NCBI GenBank assembly: GCA_040510195.1
Contig: JBEVJK010000031.1
Coordinates: forward strand, 1-64,000
Source of the DNA: JBEVJK01 sp040510195
Lineage (GTDB): Bacteria; Pseudomonadota; Alphaproteobacteria; Rhizobiales; Rhizobiaceae
Direction: 5' to 3'
Length of the DNA stretch: 64,000 bases
Position 1 is the first letter of the stretch. Every line of letters starts with the position of its first letter. A model generated the notes under the pieces. The model was not told where the DNA came from, made no database searches, and worked only from the letters and a program-made list of their open reading frames with translations. Below, piece after piece: positions 19,512 to 28,960 of this stretch. A program made the translations under genes and the position numbers.

Positions 19512-20117
19512 ATGCCGGCAAAGGACGAACCGGTCGTCATCAAGAAATATGCCAACCGTCGGCTCTACAACACCGGCACCAGCACCTATGTGACGCTGGA
19601 GGACCTGGCGGAGATGGTGAAGCGCGGCGAGGATTTCACCGTGCAGGACGCCAAATCCGGCGACGACATCACTCACCCGGTGCTGACCCAGATCATCTTC
19701 GAGCTCGAGAACAAGGATGGGCAGAACATGCTGCCCATCTCCTTCCTGCGCCAGCTGATTTCGTTCTACGGCGATCAGATGCAGATGATCGTTCCGAGCT
19801 TCCTGGAGCAGTCGATGATCGCCTTCGCCAAGGAGCAGGAGCGCTTCCGTGAGCAGATGAAGTCGGCGATCGGCAAATCGCCGATGGACATGATGAAGGT
19901 GACGACGCCCATAAAGGCGATCGAGGAGCAGACGCGGCGCAACATCGAGCTGTTCCAGAACGCCATGCGCATGTTCACGCCCTTCCCCACCGGAACCGTC
20001 GCGGCGCCGCCGGCGTCCGAGCCGGCCCGCCGGGAGCTCGCCGGCAAGAACGACGACTTGCAGGAGTTGAAGGACCAGATCGCTGCGATGCAGCGCAAGA
20101 TCGACTCGATGGGGTGA
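19512..20117 (+). CDS. phaR: polyhydroxyalkanoate synthesis repressor PhaR (AniA)
   Basis: DNA- and PHB-binding repressor (201 aa). Residues 8-70 form the PHB/PHA accumulation regulator DNA-binding domain (VIKKYANRRLYNTGTSTYVTL), followed by the PHB-accumulation domain (HPVLTQIIFELENKDGQNML) and a C-terminal coiled coil (LQELKDQIAAMQRKIDSM). The start at 19512 has GGGAGG 6 bp upstream. It is divergent from phaAB, as in other rhizobia where AniA tunes carbon flow to PHB. Confidence 0.95.
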   Translation: MPAKDEPVVIKKYANRRLYNTGTSTYVTLEDLAEMVKRGEDFTVQDAKSGDDITHPVLTQIIFELENKDGQNMLPISFLRQLISFYGDQMQMIVPSFLEQSMIAFAKEQERFREQMKSAIGKSPMDMMKVTTPIKAIEEQTRRNIELFQNAMRMFTPFPTGTVAAPPASEPARRELAGKNDDLQELKDQIAAMQRKIDSMG

Positions 20118-20132
20118 GGGCGGACGGGCCGC

Positions 20133-20543
20133 TCAGCCGCTGAGGTTGACGTCGCGCCCGGCCGAACGCAGCGACACCGAGAAGCCGGCCAGCACGTCGA
20201 CCAGCGAGATCACCATCAGGATGAAGAAGACCGAGTGGGCGGCCGCCTGCACCAGCAGGAATTCGACCAGAAACGCGACGAAGACGAACGTCGACAGCAG
20301 ATGGTCGACGATCGACACATTCGTCGTGCGCGTCGCCTTGACGATCTCGACGAAAAGCAGCGCCAGCGCGGTCACAACCAGAGCATCGCCCACCGTGAGC
20401 GAGAACACTCCGCCCGACATCATCCGCAGCGACATCAGCTCGCTTTCCCACAGATCGCTGCCGGCAGCGGCCTCGAACGAGCCGGCGAGGCCGAGATTGT
20501 AGAGGATGAACGGAATGATCAGCAGGGGGATGCCGCTCAGCAT
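20133..20543 (-). CDS. conserved small integral membrane protein
   Basis: 136-aa protein with about four hydrophobic segments: residues 4-25, 46-68, 80-102 and 104-122. A charged SLRSAGRDVNLSG C-terminus follows the last one. I recognise no named family. It lies between phaR and rpmF on the rpmF strand. The frame is well formed with a normal start, so it is probably a real gene. Confidence 0.75.
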   Translation of the reverse strand: MLSGIPLLIIPFILYNLGLAGSFEAAAGSDLWESELMSLRMMSGGVFSLTVGDALVVTALALLFVEIVKATRTTNVSIVDHLLSTFVFVAFLVEFLLVQAAAHSVFFILMVISLVDVLAGFSVSLRSAGRDVNLSG

Positions 20544-20626
20544 GGCGGGTCTCCGGTTAGCGCGGCCATTCCGCCTCCCAGTTCCAGAGACGGCCGGCCG
20601 GCGTCAAGCCCCGTGCGGCAGGGGGC

Positions 20627-20656
20627 AAAAGAAAGGACCGGCGCAAGGGCCAGTCC
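20627..20656 (-). terminator. rho-independent terminator of rpmF
   Basis: 8-bp stem (20635-20642 with 20649-20656, one G-T pair, loop of 6) followed on the minus strand by a T-rich run (TTTCTTTT). It lies 24 bp beyond the rpmF stop. Confidence 0.8.
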
Positions 20657-20679
20657 TCGATCGTTCCAGGCGATGCCGT

Positions 20680-20859
20680 TCAGCTCTTCGGCTCGAACAC
20701 CTGGCGGCCGCGATACATGCCGGTTTTCAGGTCGACGTGGTGCGGGCGGCGCAGCTCGCCGGAGTTCTTGTCCTCGACATAGGTCGGGGCCTTCAGCGCG
20801 TCGGCGGAGCGGCGCATGCCGCGCTTGGACGGCGACGTCTTTCGTTTCGGAACAGCCAT
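20680..20859 (-). CDS. rpmF: 50S ribosomal protein L32
   Basis: 59-aa basic ribosomal protein. The sequence begins MAVPKRKTSPSKRGMRRS and ends GRQVFEPKS, the typical alphaproteobacterial L32 start and end; the middle has PTYVEDKNSGELRRPHHV. This L32 lacks the zinc cysteines found in some other L32 proteins. It is followed by a clear terminator, so it seems to form its own transcript. Confidence 0.96.
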   Translation of the reverse strand: MAVPKRKTSPSKRGMRRSADALKAPTYVEDKNSGELRRPHHVDLKTGMYRGRQVFEPKS

Positions 20860-20998
20860 GAAATTACTCGCTCATCGGTCAAAGGCCGGAGTGCCCTGCG
20901 TGAGGGTCGGCTCCAGTCGGGATTCCTTGAAAGTCGGGTGCCTATACACAAGCACAGCCGGTTTGACCAGCGCCGAAGCCGAATTTTTTGCTCGTCGC

Positions 20999-21733
20999 TC
21001 AGCCGGCGTTCCCCTGATCGACGCACTGCACATAGGCGCCGGCGCCCGCCGCGCGTCGCTCGATCAGGTTGGCAAGCCGCCGCAGCCCTGGGCCCGGCTT
21101 GCCGGGGTTGCGGGTGGCCGGGTTGGGCAGCGCCACCGCCAGCAGTGCCGCCTGCCGCCGCGTGAGCTCGCTGGCGGAGCGGCCGAAATGGGTCTGCGCC
21201 GCCGCCTCCGCCCCGTAGATGCCCGGCCCCCACTCCGCCACGTTGAGGTAAATCTCCATGATCCGGCGCTTGCTCAGGATGGCGTCGAAGTAGAGCGCCA
21301 GCGGCGCCTCCAACGCCTTTCGAACGAACGAGCGTCCCTGCCAGAGATAAAGGTTCTTCACCGTCTGCATGGGGATCGTCGAGGCGCCGCGCGCCGGCTC
21401 GCCGGCCATCGCGTCGTCGATCACCATGTTGAGCTCCGCCCAGTCGATGCCGCGATGGGCACAGAACTGTCCGTCCTCCGACATGATCACCGAATGCACC
21501 AGCGTCGGCGAGATCTCCTCGATCGGGATCCAGCGACGATCATAGCCCTGGAAGGTCAGCAGGTCCTTCAGCATCAGCGTCGAGACGGGATGCACGAAGG
21601 ACGGCATGTAGAGGAAAGTCAGCACCGCCGGCAGCAGCGCCAGCGCCAGCAGGGCATAGGCGGCACGGCGCAGCCAGGGCGATCGCCCGGCGGCCGGCGC
21701 CAGGCGCCCCCATGCTCTGCGTTTGGCCGGCAT
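20999..21733 (-). CDS. mtgA: monofunctional biosynthetic peptidoglycan transglycosylase
   Basis: GT51 enzyme polymerising lipid II glycan strands at the inner membrane. The 244-aa product has a basic N-terminus, one membrane anchor (residues 22-42) and GT51 motifs: SEDGQFCAHRGIDW with the catalytic Glu near residue 89, GASTIPMQTVKNLYL near 120, and RRIMEIYLNVAEWG near 161. The ATG at 21733 is preferred because AAGGA lies 6 bp upstream; an ATG at 21796 has its purine run directly abutting. It is divergent from the prenyl-synthase gene. Confidence 0.93.
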   Translation of the reverse strand: MPAKRRAWGRLAPAAGRSPWLRRAAYALLALALLPAVLTFLYMPSFVHPVSTLMLKDLLTFQGYDRRWIPIEEISPTLVHSVIMSEDGQFCAHRGIDWAELNMVIDDAMAGEPARGASTIPMQTVKNLYLWQGRSFVRKALEAPLALYFDAILSKRRIMEIYLNVAEWGPGIYGAEAAAQTHFGRSASELTRRQAALLAVALPNPATRNPGKPGPGLRRLANLIERRAAGAGAYVQCVDQGNAG

Positions 21734-21881
21734 GCCCAGTCCTTCCGGCTCCGGATCGACGGTTGGTCCGGTCACGCCGCTTGTCCCCGAATTCATCCCT
21801 TCGGCATAATGGCTGGACCGGGCGAGCGCAATGCCGGGGTCGACTTGACGGTCCGGCCATTTGCCTTCAACGCTGCCGGCC

Positions 21882-22793
21882 ATGATCGCCCAGTCGCTCT
21901 TCGAAGAGATGCTCGCTCGGCGCGCCGCAGACGTCGAGGCCGAGCTCGGCCGTTTGCTCGACGGCCGGCCGCTCAGCGGCGAGATCGCCCGCCCGCCCCG
22001 CCTGCTTTCCGCCATGCGGCACGGCGTGCTCAATGGCGGCAAGCGGCTCAGGCCTTTTCTGGTGCTGGAAAGCGCCGCCCTGTTCGGCGCGGCGGGCGGG
22101 GCGCCGCTGCGGGTGGCCGCGGCGCTCGAATGCGTGCATTGCTATTCCCTGATCCACGACGACCTTCCGGCCATGGACGACGACGCGATGCGCCGCGGCC
22201 AGCCGACCGTCCACAAGGCATTCGACGAGGCGACCGCGATCCTGGCCGGCGACAGCCTGCTCACCCTGGCCTTCGACGTGCTGGCCGATCCGGCGACCGA
22301 ACTCCCTGCCTCGGCCCGCGCCGACCTCGTGGTGGGGCTGGCGCGCGCCGCCGGGCTGGGCGGCATGGCCGGCGGGCAGGCGCTCGACCTCGAAGCGGCA
22401 CGGCATGCGCCGGATGAGACCGGCATCATCACCTTGCAGGCGATGAAGACGGGCGCGCTGATCCGTTTCGCCTGCGAGGCCGGCGCCATGGTCGCTGGCG
22501 CGCCGGCCGACGATCGGGAGCGACTCGCGGCTTTCGGCGCCGCCATCGGCCTTGCTTTCCAGCTTGCAGACGACCTGCTCGACCTCACCGCCGACGCCGC
22601 CACGCTGGGCAAGGCGACCGGCAAGGACGTCGCCGCTGGCAAGGCGACGCTCGCCGCCCTCAATGGCGGCGACTGGGCGCGCCGCCAGCTGGCCGGCCTG
22701 GTCGGGCAGGCGCGGGACCTGCTGGAGCCCTACGGCGAACGGGCGGCGGCGCTTGCCGCGGCAGCCGCCTTCGTCGCCGCGCGCCGACGCTGA
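21882..22793 (+). CDS. ispA: polyprenyl diphosphate synthase (farnesyl diphosphate synthase type)
   Basis: Condenses isopentenyl diphosphate with allylic diphosphates to FPP. The 303-aa protein has the first Asp-rich motif DDLPAMDDD near residue 87, GKRLRPFLV near 54, and the second motif FQLADDLLDLT near 226; these bind the Mg-diphosphates. The SLIHDDLPAMDDD form and the length match bacterial IspA. With ispG in this window it feeds the non-mevalonate isoprenoid route. The ATG at 21882 starts MIAQSLFEEM. Confidence 0.92.
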   Translation: MIAQSLFEEMLARRAADVEAELGRLLDGRPLSGEIARPPRLLSAMRHGVLNGGKRLRPFLVLESAALFGAAGGAPLRVAAALECVHCYSLIHDDLPAMDDDAMRRGQPTVHKAFDEATAILAGDSLLTLAFDVLADPATELPASARADLVVGLARAAGLGGMAGGQALDLEAARHAPDETGIITLQAMKTGALIRFACEAGAMVAGAPADDRERLAAFGAAIGLAFQLADDLLDLTADAATLGKATGKDVAAGKATLAALNGGDWARRQLAGLVGQARDLLEPYGERAAALAAAAAFVAARRR

Positions 22794-22816
22794 GCCGGCG
22801 CCGCCGCGACGGCTCA
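22791..22816. terminator. hairpin formed by two convergent gene ends
   Basis: TGAGCCG (22791-22797) pairs with CGGCTCA (22810-22816); the 3' arm holds the stop of the minus-strand gene and the 5' arm includes the ispA stop. It probably serves both transcripts. No U-tract. Confidence 0.45.
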
Positions 22817-23485
22817 GTTGGCCACCTGCGAGGCCGCCGACATCACCTCTTGCGGAGTTGGCGCGCCGAACATCCTGCGCCCGTCGTCAGGCACCTCGGT
22901 GAAGCTCCACCGCACGATCCCGTCGCGGTCGATGAGGAACTGGCCGACCAGCTGCGCCCTCCCGGTGGCCATCATCTGCTCGTCGGCCTCCATGATCTCG
23001 TATCCGTCCTTCTTGTCGAGGAAGTCGGCGGCCTCGAAGGGGTCCATCGGCTGTGGCAGCTCCGGCATGTCGATCCGCATTGCCATCGCCGTGTCGACCC
23101 CGATCCTTTGCGGCCAGGCCGTTTCCGTGTCGGTAATCTGCGGATTGGGCAGGCCGAAGGCCCGGTGCGAAGCGCGCTCCGGGTCGGCTGCGGCGAGCAT
23201 CGTCGGCATCGGGTGGTAGCGGAAATAGAGGCGCGCCCGCTCGATCGGCGTGTTGACGACGACGAGGCTCTCGACGCCCTTGGCGCGCAGCTCCGGATCG
23301 AGCTGCGACATCGCGGTGATGTGGCGGCGGCAGAACGGGCAGTGCAGGCCGCGGAACAGCCCGACCAGCACCGGGTTGCGGCCGCGGAAATCGTCGAGCG
23401 CGATCTTGCCCTGGCGCGTGATGGCATCGAGCACGATCTCCGGGGCGCGGTCCCCGGGCTGTATGGGTTTGCCGAGTTCTGGCAT
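22814..23485 (-). CDS. peroxiredoxin / AhpC-TSA family thioredoxin-fold protein
   Basis: 223-aa cytoplasmic thioredoxin-fold protein. GLFRGLHCPFCRRHI near residue 45 carries a CPFC pair at the place of the peroxidatic cysteine; the preceding segment KIALDDFRGRNPVLVGLF is the usual AhpC/TSA strand. The C-terminal part has QFLIDRDGIVRWSF. A CxxC in this place is closer to redoxin-like reductases than to typical 2-Cys peroxiredoxins, so peroxide reduction is likely but unproven. It lies 23 bp downstream of the cyclase gene, probably in its operon. Confidence 0.8.
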   Translation of the reverse strand: MPELGKPIQPGDRAPEIVLDAITRQGKIALDDFRGRNPVLVGLFRGLHCPFCRRHITAMSQLDPELRAKGVESLVVVNTPIERARLYFRYHPMPTMLAAADPERASHRAFGLPNPQITDTETAWPQRIGVDTAMAMRIDMPELPQPMDPFEAADFLDKKDGYEIMEADEQMMATGRAQLVGQFLIDRDGIVRWSFTEVPDDGRRMFGAPTPQEVMSAASQVAN

Positions 23486-23508
23486 GAAACGGTCCTCCCC
23501 TGGTGGCG

Positions 23509-26500
23509 TCAGTCTAGAAATGGCAGCACGACGAGGCTGTCGGGTTCGAGTCCGTGGCGGGTGCAGACGTCTTGCGCCAGCGCGAAGTAGCGTTCGGCCT
23601 CCGCCAGGTTGTCGAGGTCGAGATTGAGCGTGGCCAGCCCATCGTAGCACGGGAACAGCAGCTGCGGCTCGTTGGTCTCGCGCGCCACGTCCAGCGCCTC
23701 GCTGTAGAGCCGGATAGCCAGGTCGGGCCGCCCGCTGCACTGGTGGATCTGACCGAGCACGATGAGCGGCACCGGCAGGTGTTCCCTCTGGTCCAGCGCG
23801 CGGTCGAGCTCGATCGCCTTCTCGGCGGCCGGCACTCCCTCGCCTGCGCAGCGGTCGGTGAAGGTGCAGGAGGCGACGGCGAAATTGGCCAGCAGCCGCG
23901 CCTGGAAGCCGAGGTCGCCGATCCGGGTCGCCACGTCGAGCCCGCGCCGGCAGACATCCATCGCGCGGGCCGGGTCGAGCAGACAGTAGAGCACGCCGAG
24001 ATTGGTGTAGCCGCGGCAGGCCGCGTTGTCGATGCCGGCCGCTTGCGCGACCGACACGCTGCGCTCCACCTGACGCACCGCCTCGTGGCTGAGCCCCAGC
24101 CTCGCCAGCGCCACGCCCTTCGTGTTGAGCGCCTCGGCGACGGCACGGGCGGCCTCCACGCCGGCCTCGCCCTCGGCCTGCGGCCCCGCAGCTTCGGCAT
24201 GCCGCAGCGCCTCGTCCGCCCAGCGGGCCGCCGCTTCGTGGTCGCCGCTGCGGAAGGCCAGCCGCCCTCGCTCCTGCAGCAGGATGGCGCGCTCGATCGG
24301 CGCGTCGGCGACGTCGAGCAGTGCGCTCGCCTCGACGTAGCGGGCTTCCGCCTGGTCGCGCTTGCCGGCCTCCCATAGCGACCGCCCGAGCTTGCGCAGG
24401 ATGCGCGCCTGGCCGACCTGGTCGTTTCCCGCCTGCGCCGCCGCCAGAACCGTCTCGTAGTGGCTCTGGGCCGTCGCCCGCTGTCCCGTCGGTCCGCACA
24501 GATCGGCGATCCGTTCGGCCAGCGCCAGTTGCTCGGCCGGCAGCTCGCCCGCCAGGCTGAGCGATTCCAGCGCCTGCTCGTAGAGGCGGATCGCGTCGTC
24601 ATTGGCATAGATCACGCTGGCCCGGTCGCCCGCCCGGGTGAGATAGCGCGCGCCCTTGCTGCGTTGGCCGCTGCGGCCGAAATGATGGCCGAGCATGGTC
24701 AGATCCTCGAGTCGTTCCGGCTCCGTACCGACCAGGCCTTCGAGGGCCTCGCCGACACGCCCATGCATGTCGACCCGCTTTTCGAGCAGCAGGTTGTTGT
24801 AAATGACGTCCTGGACCAGGAACTGGCGGAATCGGTAGGCCTGGGCTGCCACCGAGCTGGCCCCCGCCACCTCCTCGATGATCTCGGCGTCGCAGAGGAG
24901 CTCCAGGCCGGCGTCGACGCGACCCGGTTCGGCGGCAGCCGCCGCAAGCAGCGTCGATTCGAAACGTGCCCCGATGACGGCGGCCTCCTGGGCGAGGCGG
25001 CGGGCATCCGGGGGCAGCCGGTCGAGCCGGGCCAGCAGCATCGCCTCCAGCGTCGGCGGGATGTCGGCGGCGTCAGCGCTGGCGCTCGCCCGCCATCCTT
25101 CCGTCGTGCGGGCGAGACGACCCTGCTCGACCAGCCCGCGGACGATTTCCTCCGCAAAAAGCGGATTGCCGCCGGCCTGCGCGACGATGCGCTCGCGCAT
25201 TTGCGGTGCCTGGGCGTCCCAGCCGGCCCCGAAATAGGCGTCGAGCAGGGCATCCGCGTCCGCCCGTCCGAGCGGCGGCAGCCGCAAGGTCGTGTGACCG
25301 ATCCGTGCGGCATCGAGCGGGTCGCCCTCCAGCGACGGCCGGTAGGTCACCAGCAGCATCAGCTGCGTGCGCTCCAGCCGGTCGATGACGAACCGCAGCG
25401 CTTCCAGCGACACGGCGTCGGCCCAGTGCAGGTCCTCCACCACGATCAGCAGCGGCGACAGCGCAAGCCGCCGCTCGATGATGGTGCGGATGGCGTGCAG
25501 GATCTGCCGCTTCAGCTGCTCCGGCTCGACATGCCTGAGCGACGTCTCCGGGTCGGCAAGGCCGAGCACGTGGCCGAGCAGCGGCATCAGCCGCGCCGCG
25601 TCCTCGGCCGGCACGACCAGCTCCTCCAGCAGGGCGGCCAGCTTGCCGCGCACCGTCTCCGGCGGGTCGCTCTGCAGCATGCCGCCGGCGCTGCGCACCA
25701 CCGCCGCCAGCGTCCCGTAGGACTGGGCGGCGAGCGGCGTCGACGCCGCCTGTCGAACCGCCAGCGTGGCGAACCGCGGATCGTCCGCGATGCGCGCCAG
25801 GAACTCGCCGACCAGCCGGCTCTTGCCGATGCCCGCCTCGCCGACGACCCGCACCAGCTGAGCCGTTCCCGCTTGCGCCAGCTCCAAAGCTCCCGTCAGC
25901 CTGGCCAGCTCGCCGTCGCGCCCGATGGTCGGTGCCGCGACGCCGACCGCTTCCAGCCCGCGCGCCGGGCGCGGCGCCTCGAGCGGCCCGGTCAGCCGGT
26001 GCACCGTCACTGCGCCCGCCTTGCCGCGCAGCGCCAGCTCGCCCAGCGGCTCGTAGCCGAAGGCGTTGCGCGTCAGCCGCCAGGTAAGCGGGCCGACCAG
26101 CACCTCGCCCGGCGCCGCCATGGACTGAAGCCGCTGCGCGATGTTGACCGTATCGCCGGTGACCGAATAGCCCTTGGCGCTGCCGGCGCCGAAGCCGCCC
26201 GTCACCACGGGACCGGTGTTGACGCCGATATGCAGCGACAGCGGCTGGCCGGCCGCGGGATGGCCGAGCTCGGCAGCCCTGTCGATCATCTCCAGCGCCG
26301 CCGCCAGCGCCCGCTCCGGGTCGTTCTCATGCGCCACCGGGGCACCGAACAGCGCCAGCAGGGCATCGCCGATAAACTTGTCGACATAGCCGCCATGCGC
26401 CTCGACGCTCTCCGTCAGCGCTTCGAACAGCCGGTTCTGCAGCCCCCTGAGCACCTCGGGGTCCAGCCTTTCGCTGAGCGACGTGAAGCCGCTGAGGTCG

Positions 26501-26748
26501 GCGAACAGCACGGTGACCGTGCGCCGGTCGGCGTCGGACTGGATGGAACGAGGCGACGCCGGAGCGGAGACGGCGGCGGGAGGCGCCGCAGCGGCTGCGC
26601 CGAGCCCGGTGCCGCAGCGCGGGCAGAAGGCGAAGCCGGCATCGCAGGCATAGCCGCAGCCGGGACAAGCGCGCGGCTGCTTCGCCCCGCAGGAAGGGCA
26701 GAAGGCGAAGCCGCTCTGAACTTCGAAGCCGCAACCGGCGCAGTTCAT
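23509..26748 (-). CDS. class III adenylate/guanylate cyclase with zinc ribbons, AAA ATPase and TPR domains
   Basis: 1079-aa signalling protein. Residues 1-50 form a double zinc ribbon (Cys 3, 6, 17, 20 and 28, 31, 42, 45). Residues 75-240 are a class III cyclase domain: VLFADLSGF with metal Asp 84, KFIGDALLALFG with Asp 128, and GYSVTGDTVNIAQRL. A P-loop GEAGIGKSRL near 295 opens a large AAA/STAND-type ATPase domain, followed by TPR-like helical repeats to the end. Such fusions are common in rhizobia; stimulus and nucleotide product are unknown. The substrate-specifying residues were not resolved here. Confidence 0.9.
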   Translation of the reverse strand: MNCAGCGFEVQSGFAFCPSCGAKQPRACPGCGYACDAGFAFCPRCGTGLGAAAAAPPAAVSAPASPRSIQSDADRRTVTVLFADLSGFTSLSERLDPEVLRGLQNRLFEALTESVEAHGGYVDKFIGDALLALFGAPVAHENDPERALAAALEMIDRAAELGHPAAGQPLSLHIGVNTGPVVTGGFGAGSAKGYSVTGDTVNIAQRLQSMAAPGEVLVGPLTWRLTRNAFGYEPLGELALRGKAGAVTVHRLTGPLEAPRPARGLEAVGVAAPTIGRDGELARLTGALELAQAGTAQLVRVVGEAGIGKSRLVGEFLARIADDPRFATLAVRQAASTPLAAQSYGTLAAVVRSAGGMLQSDPPETVRGKLAALLEELVVPAEDAARLMPLLGHVLGLADPETSLRHVEPEQLKRQILHAIRTIIERRLALSPLLIVVEDLHWADAVSLEALRFVIDRLERTQLMLLVTYRPSLEGDPLDAARIGHTTLRLPPLGRADADALLDAYFGAGWDAQAPQMRERIVAQAGGNPLFAEEIVRGLVEQGRLARTTEGWRASASADAADIPPTLEAMLLARLDRLPPDARRLAQEAAVIGARFESTLLAAAAAEPGRVDAGLELLCDAEIIEEVAGASSVAAQAYRFRQFLVQDVIYNNLLLEKRVDMHGRVGEALEGLVGTEPERLEDLTMLGHHFGRSGQRSKGARYLTRAGDRASVIYANDDAIRLYEQALESLSLAGELPAEQLALAERIADLCGPTGQRATAQSHYETVLAAAQAGNDQVGQARILRKLGRSLWEAGKRDQAEARYVEASALLDVADAPIERAILLQERGRLAFRSGDHEAAARWADEALRHAEAAGPQAEGEAGVEAARAVAEALNTKGVALARLGLSHEAVRQVERSVSVAQAAGIDNAACRGYTNLGVLYCLLDPARAMDVCRRGLDVATRIGDLGFQARLLANFAVASCTFTDRCAGEGVPAAEKAIELDRALDQREHLPVPLIVLGQIHQCSGRPDLAIRLYSEALDVARETNEPQLLFPCYDGLATLNLDLDNLAEAERYFALAQDVCTRHGLEPDSLVVLPFLD

Positions 26749-26852
26749 GGTCGGGACCCTCGGGATCCGCGCTCACCATGGGCTTCTCACCGCCTTTCGG
26801 CAAGCGACCGCCGCGCGAGCCCCGGCCCGGAACGCCCGACCGCTGCCCCCTC

Positions 26853-27707
26853 TCAGCGGTTGCGCAACACGATGCAGGCGCCGCCCGACCCGCGCAGACG
26901 TTGGCAGATGGCGTCGGCCTCCTTGCGCGTCTCGGCGCCGATGCGCACCGCATAGACGCCGCGCCGACCGCGCGGCGTGCGGATGCGGCTCACCACCGGC
27001 TCGTAGCTGGCCAGCAGGGCCGGGAAGCGTCCCTTGGCGCGCTGCCACTGGCGGATCGCCGCGGCGCGGCGGAAATTCCCAGCCACCTGGATGCCCCAAG
27101 GCTTCTGATGGATGCGGGCCATCGGAATGGTGGCCGACATGATCACCGGCAGCGTGCGGCAGGCGTCGCGGAAGGAGAGCTTTTCGTCGAGCGGCTGCAC
27201 CTTTCCCTGGTGCCCCGCATCGGCGAAATTGTCGGCCGGCTCGCCCATGATGTCGAGCACGTAGTCTTCCGTCTCCAGCGGCAGGAAGCCGCCTGTCGAA
27301 AGCCAGCGCGACACCCGCCCCTCGCCGGCATTGTAGGCGGCCGCCGCCAGGCCGAGATTGCCGTAGCCGCGCTTCAGCTCGCCGAGATAGCGGGCCGATG
27401 CCGGGATCGCCTGCTCGACGTCGAACGGGTCCGCCAGGCCGCGCATCTTGGCGGTGCCCGGCATGAACTGGGCGATCCCTTCGGCACCGACCGGGCTCTC
27501 GGCACCGGGATCGAAGCGGCTTTCTTTCCAGATCAGGCGGGCGAAGAAGTCACGCGGCAGGCCGTGCGTGTCGGCATGCACCTCGAGCAGGTGGCAGATG
27601 CGCCCGATGGTGATGGGCCGCGGCCCCTTGCCGGGTGGGTCGGCAAGCGCCGGCGCTGCGGCGAGCAGGCCGGCGAGCAGCCACGCCGCTTGGCGCAGCC
27701 TGCGCAC
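26853..27707 (-). CDS. lytic murein transglycosylase with SPOR-like tail
   Basis: Periplasmic muramidase-like enzyme (284 aa). A GTG start at 27707 gives MRRLRQAAWLLAGLLAAAPA, a good signal peptide, and lies 2 bp after the ispG stop. The SLT domain shows IWKESRFDPGAESPVGAEG near residue 49 with the catalytic Glu, GIAQFMPGTA and AAAAYNAGEGRV. The last 40 residues (RRGVYAVRIGAETRKEADAI) resemble a SPOR peptidoglycan-binding domain. Likely co-transcribed with ispG. Confidence 0.88.
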   Translation of the reverse strand: MRRLRQAAWLLAGLLAAAPALADPPGKGPRPITIGRICHLLEVHADTHGLPRDFFARLIWKESRFDPGAESPVGAEGIAQFMPGTAKMRGLADPFDVEQAIPASARYLGELKRGYGNLGLAAAAYNAGEGRVSRWLSTGGFLPLETEDYVLDIMGEPADNFADAGHQGKVQPLDEKLSFRDACRTLPVIMSATIPMARIHQKPWGIQVAGNFRRAAAIRQWQRAKGRFPALLASYEPVVSRIRTPRGRRGVYAVRIGAETRKEADAICQRLRGSGGACIVLRNR

Positions 27708-27709
27708 CG

Positions 27710-28960
27710 CTATTCGGCCGCCGCCTTGCCGCGGCCGAAGCGCTGTTCGATATAGGCCGCGACCATCTTCTGGAACTCGTCGGCGATGTCCGGGCCGCGC
27801 AAGGTGGCCGCCTTGCGGCCGTCGATGAAAACCGGCGCGGTCGGCATTTCGCCAGTGCCGGGCAAGGAGATGCCGATATCGGCATGCTTGGATTCGCCTG
27901 GCCCGTTGACGATGCAGCCCATGACCGCCACCTTCAGCTCCTCGACCCCCGGATAGCGCTCGCGCCACGCCGGCATGTTGCGGCGGATGTCGTCCTGGAT
28001 GGTCTGCGCCAGCTCCTGGAACACCGACGAGGTGGTGCGCCCGCAGCCCGGGCACGCGGCCACCACCGGCACGAACTGGCGGAAGCCCATGGTCTGCAGC
28101 AGCTCCTGCGCCACCTGCACCTCGCGAGTGCGGTCGCCACGCGGCTCCGGCGTCAGCGAGACGCGGATCGTGTCGCCGATGCCCTGCTGCAACAGGATGC
28201 CCATGGCGGCCGACGAGGCGACGATCCCCTTCGAACCCATCCCGGCCTCGGTGAGGCCGAGATGCAGCGCATGATCGGAACGCCGCGCCAGCTCGGCATA
28301 GACGGCGATCAAGTCCTGCACCTGGCTCACCTTGGCCGACAGGATGATCCGCTCGCGCGGCAGGCCGATCTCTTCCGCCGCGGCGGCCGACAGCAGCGCC
28401 GATTGGACGATCGCCTCCCGCGTCACCTCGACGGCGGTCAGCGGCGAGCCCTGCTTCTGGTTCTCGTCCATCAGCCGGGTGAGCAGGTCCTGGTCGAGCG
28501 AGCCCCAGTTGACCCCGATGCGCACCGGCTTGCCGTAGCGGATCGCCATCTCGACGATGGCGCCGAACTGCTTGTCGCGCTTCTCCTTGAAGCCGACATT
28601 GCCGGGATTGATGCGATATTTGGCGAGCGCCTCGGCGCAGGCCGGATGGTCGGCCAGCAGGCGGTGGCCGATATAGTGCAAGTCGCCGACCAGCGGCACG
28701 TGGATGCCCAGCCGGTCGAGCCGCTCGCGAATGCCGGGCACAGCCGCCGCGCTCTCGTCGCGGTCGACCGTGATGCGCACGATCTCCGAGCCGGCACTGG
28801 CGAGCGCCGCCACTTGTGCCACGGTCCCGTCGACATCCGCCGTGTCGGTGTTGGTCATCGACTGGACGACGACCGGCTGGCCGCCGCCAACGATCACGCC
28901 GCCGACATCGACGGCCACCGAACGCCGCCGTTCGAACGGGGTGGAATAGTATCCGGTCAT
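27710..28960 (-). CDS. ispG: 4-hydroxy-3-methylbut-2-enyl diphosphate synthase (flavodoxin)
   Basis: [4Fe-4S] enzyme of the methylerythritol phosphate pathway, turning MEcPP into HMBPP. The 416-aa protein starts MTGYYSTPFERR, then VVVQSMTNTDTADVDGT. The cluster cysteines are in ACPGCGRTT and VMGCIVNGPGE, with KHADIGISLPGTGE after. An ATG 27 bp upstream (28987) is possible but non-conserved. It is followed without a gap by the lytic transglycosylase gene. Confidence 0.95.
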   Translation of the reverse strand: MTGYYSTPFERRRSVAVDVGGVIVGGGQPVVVQSMTNTDTADVDGTVAQVAALASAGSEIVRITVDRDESAAAVPGIRERLDRLGIHVPLVGDLHYIGHRLLADHPACAEALAKYRINPGNVGFKEKRDKQFGAIVEMAIRYGKPVRIGVNWGSLDQDLLTRLMDENQKQGSPLTAVEVTREAIVQSALLSAAAAEEIGLPRERIILSAKVSQVQDLIAVYAELARRSDHALHLGLTEAGMGSKGIVASSAAMGILLQQGIGDTIRVSLTPEPRGDRTREVQVAQELLQTMGFRQFVPVVAACPGCGRTTSSVFQELAQTIQDDIRRNMPAWRERYPGVEELKVAVMGCIVNGPGESKHADIGISLPGTGEMPTAPVFIDGRKAATLRGPDIADEFQKMVAAYIEQRFGRGKAAAE

